A stretch of DNA of 5,666 nucleotides from the NCBI GenBank assembly GCA_050122535.1, contig JASFIT010000320.1, forward strand, positions 1-5,666. Direction: 5' to 3'. Both the position numbers and the translations under genes were made by a program. Of the stretch, positions 1 through 4,608 are shown piece by piece. This DNA is from JASFEQ01 sp050122535 (GTDB lineage: Bacteria > Desulfobacterota > DSM-4660 > Desulfatiglandales > HGW-15). The number at the start of each line of letters is the position of its first letter. Within the stretch, counting starts at the first letter, position 1. The notes below the pieces were generated by a model. It saw nothing but the letters and a program-made list of their open reading frames with translations. It did not search any database and had not been told where the DNA came from.

Positions 1-27
1 CAACATGATAAACAGTCCTCTAGTCAT
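1..27 (-). CDS. Possible start of a gene running off the left edge
   Basis: After the stop of the FMN-binding gene, the minus strand shows a purine-rich GAGGGGA (53-59) and a frame that stays open to the window edge. In-frame start options are TTG 51, GTG 33, ATG 27 and ATG 6; ATG 6 has an AGAGGA 9 bases upstream. The visible residues from ATG 27 are M-T-R-G-L-F-I-M-L, hydrophobic enough to begin a signal peptide or membrane protein. Small FMN-binding lipoproteins often neighbour the flavin transferase ApbE or membrane redox proteins, but nothing visible identifies this one. The start is undecided and the gene itself is only likely. Confidence 0.25.
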
Positions 28-59
28 CTGCACCGATAACGATAAGAACAAGTCCCCTC

Positions 60-431
60 TTATTTCTTCTTCGCTTTGTTTAAGGCGTTTTGAACAGCGT
101 TCATAATGACGCGGCTACTCATCGTGGCACCACTCACCGTATTCACTTCTGTGGATTGTTCTTGGATGATTCGATCGGGAATAATCTTTTCCGCTTCTTT
201 CCCCTTCCAGGTATCATGCTCCAACAAATCGACACTTGAAATTCTCTGGTTTTCAATGGTGACTTTTACCCGCGCCTTCATCGGACCCCTCCTGAAGCTA
301 CCCTCATAAATGCCATCAATAAGCGTTTGGCGGTCCACTTTTCCCGTCGTTACGGGTGGCGTCGTGGCGCAGCCTGCAGAGAACAAGAAGAGACATAAGA
401 CAGCGGGATATAATAGCCTTAGCTTGTACAT
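60..431 (-). CDS. Small FMN-binding-domain lipoprotein
   Basis: The 123-aa product starts with a short signal peptide (K3, R5, then a hydrophobic run 6-19) ending in S-A-G-C, so Cys21 is the probable lipidation site and the protein sits on the outside of a membrane. Residues 38-117 match the FMN_bind domain (as in RnfG/NqrC C-terminal parts): a GxYEGSF strand near 40-46, a V-K-V-T-I-E strand near 55-60, and V-S-G-A-T at 99-103. In the family the Thr of the SGAT-type motif (here T103) is joined to FMN by ApbE, giving an extracytoplasmic electron carrier; covalent FMN here is inferred. ATG 431 is supported by an AAAGGAG ribosome site (439-445) seven bases upstream. The C-terminus is a lysine-rich tail (K119, K121-K123). 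A partner redox protein is not visible in the window. Confidence 0.85.
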   Translation of the reverse strand: MYKLRLLYPAVLCLFLFSAGCATTPPVTTGKVDRQTLIDGIYEGSFRRGPMKARVKVTIENQRISSVDLLEHDTWKGKEAEKIIPDRIIQEQSTEVNTVSGATMSSRVIMNAVQNALNKAKKK

Positions 432-551
432 TCAATTTCTCCTTTCTTCGTCGTTTAAAAATCCACCTGCTATGCTGGTAAAACGATTATTCAGTACATC
501 GCTTGGCAGAGTAACTCCTTTATGCCTCTGTGAGGCCACGCCCCTTTTCTC

Positions 552-582
552 CCTCCGGGCCGTAGGCCCTACTGGCCGGAGG
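552..582. repeat. Strong imperfect inverted repeat (REP-like)
   Basis: CCTCCGG (552-558) pairs with CCGGAGG (576-582), CC (560-561) with GG (574-575), and GTAG (562-565) with CTAC (569-572), leaving single-base bulges at G559 and T573 and a GCC loop. This gives 13 paired bases. No T-run follows on either strand, so it does not look like an intrinsic terminator. The core CCGGGCC-GTA-GGCCC (555-569) recurs with one inserted base at 3282-3297, which suggests a dispersed palindromic element; that is inferred from two clear copies. Confidence 0.6.
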
Positions 583-626
583 CAAGGCCATGCCTTCACT
601 TCACACCCAGGGAGGTATAATCAGAG

Positions 627-645
627 CCAGGTCCTTTAGGCCCGG
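627..645. repeat. Degenerate copy of the GGGCC palindrome
   Basis: Read on the minus strand the segment is CCGGGCC-TAAA-GGACC-TGG. It lines up with CCGGGCC-TGTA-GGCCC at 3282-3297, differing in the loop and in one stem base. The stem has mismatches, so any hairpin would be weak. It may be a decayed member of the same repeat or a chance likeness. Confidence 0.3.
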
Positions 646-789
646 TTGATTGGCTGGACGGGCTTGATTTCTAGTAGGCGAGAATCAAACTCAGCCTCGC
701 GGGTTAATGCGTCTTAACATTGATTAGGGAGAAAAGACATTTCTTTGTCAAGATTAAAGCTTCCAGCTTATTTGGGGCAACAGGTGAGA

Positions 790-1854
790 TCAGCGATAGC
801 CTTGAATGGATTGAATGCCCATGGATTCAGCGAGCCATTTGTCGTTAACGCGAGCAGCTGCCCAGGACAGTGTGAGACTATTCACATTTTTCGACAGCCC
901 CCTCCCGTCAAACGTCAGGGCAAGCTTTAGTTTAGTGCACTCCGCGGGCATGGAAAGAATGCGGTAAGCCGTGAAATATGGCTCCAGATCCTTTATGTTT
1001 GCCTTCAATTGACTTAAACCCTGCCTCAAATTCCTTATTTGCTGCTGCAAATATGTCAAAGATTGTTCACGGTTGTGCTTCCCGCTAACCGTGTTGTCAT
1101 TAGCAACGGTAGGCATCTCTATGCCATTCTCAAAGGCATAGAAAAGGGTACCATCCAGCGTATAGGCTTTTAAGGCCTCGATATCCTCGTCTGCCAAGGC
1201 CTTCAATGTGTCGATAAGAAGAAGGGTAGGGTCAACAGATTCTTCCCATTCCATCCCTAGCGATGAGAAATCTGGCTCGAACAACTGATTCAGGTCGATG
1301 AGTAAGGCTCCGTAAGCAAGGCTTGTGCGTTGGATCTTTATATTTTCAATCTTCCATTGAGGGTCTAAAGCACCCCGCCTGAATACCCATGTGGTATGAT
1401 AAACATTATCTCTGCCCTCGTATGCGTGGTTTAGATCAAACCACATATCGAGAATCAACCTTTTTACATGTAAATGAGTGGTTGCCCGTTCCAGTTCTGG
1501 GTAGCTGGTCAGACGCATTAGTTCGTCACTTAGATTTGACTCTTTTTCCGCCATGAGACGCCGCCAGACAGTACGCGCTGTTATTCGAAAATTCTTTGAA
1601 AAAAGAGATTGAAAACGCTCAGCATCTTCCTCTTCAAGGGCCTCCCGTGCGCTTATCATAAGTGCAACGATCTCGGCTCCATCCTGTTCTTGAATGGCGT
1701 TTTTGGTTTCAGTGCCATTCCGACTGCAAGAAACCAATACAATGAACAAGGCAGATGCCATAATGATGTGTATGCTTGGTCTCCAGCATGCTTTTATGCC
1801 ATTTTTCTCATTTCTGGGATGGAATTCGCAAATCATTTTGCAGAGTGCTCCCAT
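790..1854 (-). CDS. Putative lipoprotein, two NTF2-like domains suspected
   Basis: I do not recognise this 354-aa protein at family level. A basic stretch with K21 and R25 precedes a hydrophobic run (28-42) ending L-V-S-C, so Cys43 is a likely lipidation site. The region before it is long for a signal peptide, and the real start may be M7 (ATG 1836, with GGGAG ten bases upstream) or M32 rather than M1. The mature part seems to hold two halves. Residues 60-176 begin with amphipathic helices (ISAREALEEEDAERFQSLFS) and end in strands Y-H-T-T-W-V-F-R-R and W-K-I-E-N-I-K-I. Residues 206-350 repeat the pattern with LKALADEDIEALKAYT and end in L-T-L-S-W-A-A-A-R-V and K-W-L-A-E-S-M-G-I. This resembles tandem NTF2/SnoaL-like folds, which is inference. 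Residues 258-290 are Q-rich and may form a coiled coil. It is alone in its transcription unit as far as can be seen. Confidence 0.75.
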   Translation of the reverse strand: MGALCKMICEFHPRNEKNGIKACWRPSIHIIMASALFIVLVSCSRNGTETKNAIQEQDGAEIVALMISAREALEEEDAERFQSLFSKNFRITARTVWRRLMAEKESNLSDELMRLTSYPELERATTHLHVKRLILDMWFDLNHAYEGRDNVYHTTWVFRRGALDPQWKIENIKIQRTSLAYGALLIDLNQLFEPDFSSLGMEWEESVDPTLLLIDTLKALADEDIEALKAYTLDGTLFYAFENGIEMPTVANDNTVSGKHNREQSLTYLQQQIRNLRQGLSQLKANIKDLEPYFTAYRILSMPAECTKLKLALTFDGRGLSKNVNSLTLSWAAARVNDKWLAESMGIQSIQGYR

Positions 1855-1990
1855 CTACCCTACTCAATGGGGTCATCGTCAATATTATCCCTTGCCTCTT
1901 GGGGAATTCTTGGGCACACTTGGACCGTTGTCATTTGCTGCAATGAAATTTCTTGCCTTAAACCGTATGGTGTGAATCGCCTGAAAGTCT

Positions 1991-2019
1991 TTGCAGTAAA
2001 GTTTTAAGTGCTTTAAAAT
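1991..2019 (+). promoter_or_regulatory. Possible promoter before the serine hydrolase
   Basis: TAAAAT (2014-2019) matches a -10 box at five of six bases. It sits 17 bases after TTGCAG (1991-1996), which matches a -35 box at only three. The distance to the serine hydrolase start is about 95 bases. The -35 is poor, so this is a weak candidate in an AT-rich stretch that yields such matches easily. Confidence 0.25.
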
Positions 2020-2026
2020 ATTAAAG
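2002..2026. repeat. Two overlapping AT-rich palindromes
   Basis: TTTTAA (2002-2007) and TTAAAA (2013-2018) form one inverted repeat around GTGCT. CTTTAA (2011-2016) and TTAAAG (2021-2026) form another around AATA. The two share an arm, so only one could fold at a time. Their position in the spacer between the divergent lipoprotein and serine hydrolase genes would suit an operator, but no bound protein is known. An A-rich stretch (2027-2042) follows. Confidence 0.35.
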
Positions 2027-2055
2027 AAAAACAGAAAAAAAATCAAGGGGAAAGT

Positions 2056-2097
2056 ATGCCAGATCTCCAGAGGCGGGGACGATTATTCAGAGAATGA
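2056..2097 (+). CDS. Possible 13-codon leader ORF
   Basis: An ATG at 2056 has the best ribosome site in the area (AGGGGAA, 2046-2052) but meets TGA after 13 codons (M-P-D-L-Q-R-R-G-R-L-F-R-E). It is in the same frame as the downstream serine hydrolase. Its stop overlaps another ATG (2094-2096) in an ATGA arrangement, which opens an 11-codon frame covering the hydrolase start. This could be a leader peptide with coupled translation, a remnant of a longer gene start broken by a stop, or chance. The product has no recognisable features. Confidence 0.25.
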   Translation: MPDLQRRGRLFRE

Positions 2098-2115
2098 AAC
2101 AGCGTGGTGACACAG

Positions 2116-3225
2116 ATGGATCCGAATAAACCCAATGCGGACAGGATGCACGCTCAACTTGAGGCTGGGGTGAAGGAGGGCGTTTTTCCGGGTGCCGTGC
2201 TGCTGGTGGCAAGAAAAGGGCAGGTCCTTTTTATTGAAAAGGCTGGCTACCTCTCCTTGATTCCTGAACAGATCCCCGTAAAAAGGGATACGATCTTTGA
2301 TCAGGCGTCACTGACAAAACCCCTAGCCACCACATTGTCCTTGATGAAGTTGGTTGATGAGGGCAAGGTCGAGCTGGATCAACCCCTTTCGCAGCTTACA
2401 CCAACACCTGTCCCCTCGGACAAAAAAGACCTGACTCTCCGCCTGCTCCTTAGCCACAGCGCGGGCTTTACGGACTGGAAACCCTTTTACCTGGATCTGA
2501 TGGCCTATGAATCTGAACAGAGAAAGAGGATCCTGAGAGAGCAGATCCTTAAGGATCCACTCGCCTATTCCCCAAACGAAGAATACCTTTATAGCGATCT
2601 GGGATTTATGATCCTGGAATGGATTATTGAAGAGGTCACAGGGATGAGCATGCGGCGATTTGTGGAGGAACGCTTCTACCAACCCCTCTCGCTAGAACGC
2701 ACCTTCCTAAGTGAACATCAGCGATCAATGCCATTCAAGAAAGCGTTTTTTGCGGCCACTGAAGATTGCCCATGGCGGAAAAAGGTCATCCAGGGGGAAG
2801 TGGATGACGAGAACGCCTGGGCCTTGGGGGGGTATTCAGGCCATGCCGGGCTCTTCGGACCCGCTGAGGAAGTCTATGTGGTGGTGAACCTTTTAAGGGA
2901 GCATTACCTGAGCAAGAGGGATGATTACTTGAAACCAGATACAGTGAGAACATTCTTCACCAGGCAAGATATTGTGAAGGGGAGTGACTGGTGCCTGGGC
3001 TGGGATTCACGCTCCAAGGAGAATTCAAGCGCCGGTAGACATTTCTCGAGAAACAGTGTGGGGCACACCGGGTTTACGGGAACTTCTGTGTGGATGGATC
3101 TTGATAAAGATGTCGTCGTGATCCTGCTCACAAATCGCGTTCATCCCACTCGGGAAAATGAAAAGATCAAGACATTTAGACCAGTGCTCCACGACCTGAT
3201 CATGGAAGAATTGGGTTTGGATTGA
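2116..3225 (+). CDS. Serine hydrolase, beta-lactamase/class C type
   Basis: This 369-aa protein belongs to the beta-lactamase-related serine hydrolases (PF00144-like fold: class C beta-lactamases, DD-peptidases, esterases). The three active-site signatures are present: S65-L-T-K68 (acyl-forming serine and general base, in the context D-x-A-S-L-T-K-P), Y159-S-D161, and H317-T-G319 (in G-H-T-G-F-T-G-T). The G-V-F-P-G-A-V-L-L-V strand near residue 22-31 and L-L-L-S-H-S-A-G near 110-117 are typical as well. No signal peptide or membrane segment is seen, so a cytoplasmic location is expected, which argues against a secreted antibiotic-destroying enzyme; esterase or peptidoglycan-fragment hydrolysis are the usual guesses and the substrate is unknown. 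I chose ATG 2116 because GGTGA lies five bases upstream; GTG 2104 or 2107 would add four or three residues. Length is normal for the family. Confidence 0.85.
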   Translation: MDPNKPNADRMHAQLEAGVKEGVFPGAVLLVARKGQVLFIEKAGYLSLIPEQIPVKRDTIFDQASLTKPLATTLSLMKLVDEGKVELDQPLSQLTPTPVPSDKKDLTLRLLLSHSAGFTDWKPFYLDLMAYESEQRKRILREQILKDPLAYSPNEEYLYSDLGFMILEWIIEEVTGMSMRRFVEERFYQPLSLERTFLSEHQRSMPFKKAFFAATEDCPWRKKVIQGEVDDENAWALGGYSGHAGLFGPAEEVYVVVNLLREHYLSKRDDYLKPDTVRTFFTRQDIVKGSDWCLGWDSRSKENSSAGRHFSRNSVGHTGFTGTSVWMDLDKDVVVILLTNRVHPTRENEKIKTFRPVLHDLIMEELGLD

Positions 3226-3230
3226 ATGCC

Positions 3231-3269
3231 TAAAGTGATCTAAAGTGTACTAAAGTGCCTAAAGTTAAA
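3231..3269. repeat. TAAAGTG tandem repeat with ~10-bp period
   Basis: Four units begin at 3231, 3241, 3251 and 3260: TAAAGTGATC, TAAAGTGTAC, TAAAGTGCC and TAAAGTTAAA. Spacing is 10, 10 and 9 bases, about one helical turn, and most units are preceded by C. It starts five bases after the serine hydrolase stop. The array is too short and dense for CRISPR. A regularly phased protein-binding array or a mobile short repeat would both fit. Confidence 0.6.
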
Positions 3270-3282
3270 AGAACTGCACCCC

Positions 3283-3311
3283 CGGGCCTGTAGGCCCTTT
3301 TGCCCGTTTTT
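3283..3311 (+). terminator. Terminator-like hairpin after the serine hydrolase
   Basis: GGGCC (3284-3288) and GGCCC (3293-3297) form a stem around TGTA, followed by TTTT. As an alternative, CGGGC (3283-3287) pairs with GCCCG (3302-3306), which is followed directly by five T (3307-3311). Either version is a plausible intrinsic terminator about 60-85 bases past the stop codon. The core also recurs at 555-569, so the element may be a repeat that has been put to use as a terminator. Confidence 0.5.
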
Positions 3312-3323
3312 GGAATCGATTCA

Positions 3324-3364
3324 CAACTGGATGTGGGCTCGCCGGGCAACTGGCTATCGGGCTC
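3324..3364. repeat. Degenerate 23-24-base direct duplication
   Basis: CAACTGG occurs at 3324-3330 and 3347-3353, and GGGCTC at 3335-3340 and 3359-3364, so two diverged copies of a 23-24-base unit sit side by side just before the helical-protein gene. A perfect 10-base palindrome GAATCGATTC (3313-3322) precedes them. No function is evident. Confidence 0.35.
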
Positions 3365-3382
3365 AACCAAACACAAATGACA

Positions 3383-3389
3383 AGTGAGG
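3383..3389 (+). promoter_or_regulatory. Ribosome site fixing start at 3396
   Basis: AGTGAGG lies six bases before ATG 3396. A GTG at 3384 is in frame, but it falls inside this site and has no ribosome site of its own, so 3396 is preferred. Confidence 0.6.
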
Positions 3390-3395
3390 CTTCCA

Positions 3396-3908
3396 ATGGG
3401 AGAGATTAGGAGTACGCTTGATATTATCATGGAAAAGACCAAGGGTCTCACCATGTCTGATGAGGAAAAAAAGGCGTTCAAAGAGCAGGAAATGGCAGGA
3501 AAGGTCAAGGGCCTTATCCAGAAATACCTGGACGGGACTCTAAATATGGATCAACTCAGGGTAGAGGTGACTGGGCTGGTTGAGAAAGGCGGAGACATGG
3601 TGAAACGGCTGATCAGAGAGGAATCCGTCTCTAGAATCGAGCTTGAAGGAAATAATGAGCCTCTCTTGAGAGTCCTCGGAGAGATCAGCGGATCGGAAGC
3701 CGACTCCCTCCGTGAGGTCTTGAAGGAGTTCGGGAAAAGGCTTGAGAGGGAAAAAGACGTCCGAGAAAAAGAATTGAGGAAAGAATTGGAAAAGCAGGGC
3801 ATATCCGGATCAGCGGTTCTACCCAGCATCAATGCGGATCCGGAATGGTCACGCTATGTATTGGAAATAAGAGAAGAGTTTCAGGAAAGGCTTACATCTA
3901 GATATTGA
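3396..3908 (+). CDS. Conserved-looking helical protein, function unknown
   Basis: The 170-aa product is soluble, highly charged and predicted almost wholly helical, with no signal peptide, cysteine or membrane segment. It opens with M-G-E-I-R-S-T-L-D-I-I-M-E-K-T-K-G-L. A middle part is rich in basic and acidic helices, and residues 101-134 have a strong coiled-coil character (repeated K/R and E pairs). A short break G-I-S-G-S-A-V-L-P follows, then a final helix after A-D-P-E-W. The start and the GISGSA-V-x-P / DPEW tail remind me of uncharacterised proteins of sulfate reducers, but I cannot name a family with confidence. It is separated from the hydrolase by a terminator-like hairpin, so it probably has its own promoter, which I could not place. 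Its last 11 bases overlap the 3' end of yedF on the other strand. Confidence 0.75.
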   Translation: MGEIRSTLDIIMEKTKGLTMSDEEKKAFKEQEMAGKVKGLIQKYLDGTLNMDQLRVEVTGLVEKGGDMVKRLIREESVSRIELEGNNEPLLRVLGEISGSEADSLREVLKEFGKRLEREKDVREKELRKELEKQGISGSAVLPSINADPEWSRYVLEIREEFQERLTSRY

Positions 3909-4500
3909 TCACCTTGTCAGCCAGTTGCATAGCCGTTACCACATCCAACATATTGGTTGTTTCTCCCACGTGCTTCCTACCAAGAAGATCGAAATGGTCC
4001 AGGCAGGTACCGCAGACCAGAATCAGAAGACCGCCCTTTTCCAGTTCTTTCAGGTCGGGCAGGACCTGGGAATCATCAATGGCCAGCTTCACCCCGTTAT
4101 TTACGAAAATTAGACGCCATAGTTCATCCCCCATCTCTTTTAGTGTCTTTATGAAATTAACCATGAGTTTTAAGCCCAACTCATCATCTCCGTATCCCAT
4201 TCGATCGGTAGCGACCATGACCACGATTTTCTTCTTTTCGGTTTCAGGCTCTTCAGCCTTGAATGCATCAGGAGCAACGCCTTTCTGATCACCCCTTCCA
4301 ATAACGTGAAACACGGCGCCGTCCTGCTCCAACGTAATCTCAAAATTCTGCGATTCTAAAAAGCGGGAGACATTCTGTTTTGAGGCCGCGTCATCCACTG
4401 TGACTTTAATAATCTCTGGACGTTCCTTTTCTATGAGTTGCTTTGTCTGCAATACCGGGGCAGGGCAGGCGAGCCCCCTGCAATCCAGTTCTTTTTCCAT
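3898..4500 (-). CDS. yedF: YedF-type selenium-metabolism protein (TusA + DsrE-like)
   Basis: The 200-aa protein has two parts. Residues 1-70 are a TusA/SirA-like domain with the start D-C-R-G-L-A-C-P-A-P-V (C7 and the family cysteine C12 in the CPxP motif). Residues 91-200 are a DsrE-like domain, with D-R-M-G-Y-G-D-D-E-L-G near 99-109 and C163-G-T-C166-L-D near the end. An acidic/lysine linker (83-91) joins them. This architecture is that of the selenium-linked YedF family, which is found beside selD in many selenium-using bacteria; its chemistry is not established, though carrying persulfide or selenium on C12 and the CxxC pair is a reasonable inference. I chose ATG 4500 because an AAGGAGGT site sits just upstream; an upstream ATG at 4518 would overlap that site. 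It lies 108 bases after selD on the same strand and is probably co-transcribed. Confidence 0.88.
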   Translation of the reverse strand: MEKELDCRGLACPAPVLQTKQLIEKERPEIIKVTVDDAASKQNVSRFLESQNFEITLEQDGAVFHVIGRGDQKGVAPDAFKAEEPETEKKKIVVMVATDRMGYGDDELGLKLMVNFIKTLKEMGDELWRLIFVNNGVKLAIDDSQVLPDLKELEKGGLLILVCGTCLDHFDLLGRKHVGETTNMLDVVTAMQLADKVINI

Positions 4501-4503
4501 GTG

Positions 4504-4512
4504 GACCTCCTT
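4504..4512 (-). promoter_or_regulatory. Strong ribosome site for yedF
   Basis: On the minus strand this reads AAGGAGGTC, close to the ideal anti-16S complement, with the GGAGG core five bases before ATG 4500. It decides the yedF start against the in-frame ATG at 4518. Confidence 0.75.
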
Positions 4513-4608
4513 TACCATCCAAATATCAGATACTGGATATCTAGGTCGCTGTGGTCAATACGTCTAGGCCAAGCATCCAATAACGTTTGTTGCGCATCGG
4601 TTCACGGC

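Larger units (their letters stand above)
432..789. other. Intergenic spacer with hairpins, no gene seen
   Basis: No convincing coding region lies here; open frames on the plus strand run antisense into the neighbouring genes and lack family features. It holds a small perfect hairpin GCCTC-TGT-GAGGC (524-536), the strong inverted repeat at 552-582, a degenerate relative of it at 627-645, and a 5-bp hairpin at 757-769 (AAGCT-TCC-AGCTT). Read on the minus strand, that last hairpin lies about 20 bases past the stop of the upstream lipoprotein gene and is followed by TAATCTT, so it could be a weak terminator. An exact TATAAT at 616-621 has no matching -35 element. The promoter of the FMN-binding gene should lie here but I cannot place it. 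Confidence 0.6.

Noticed and set aside
616..621. Exact TATAAT on the plus strand
   Set aside because: No -35 element at 16-18 bases and no plus-strand gene downstream that it could serve.
310..639. Plus-strand open frame of 109 codons across the FMN gene start and the hairpin spacer
   Set aside because: It is antisense to the FMN-binding gene, runs through the inverted repeat, and its low-complexity product has no recognisable features.
678..700. tRNA T-arm-like stem (GCGAG/CTCGC with GAGAATCAAACTC inside)
   Set aside because: No acceptor, D or anticodon arm can be drawn around it on either strand.
2095..2097. TGA as a selenocysteine codon extending the serine hydrolase to ATG 2056
   Set aside because: No stable stem-loop follows at SECIS distance, the extension does not resemble the family N-terminus, and the catalytic serine is already included.
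3231..3269. CRISPR array
   Set aside because: Units are only 10 bases with no spacers of normal length and no cas genes.
4535..4558. Internal yedF promoter (TTGACC as -35 on the minus strand)
   Set aside because: The -35 is good, but the sequence 16-18 bases downstream (CAGTAT region) is a poor -10.
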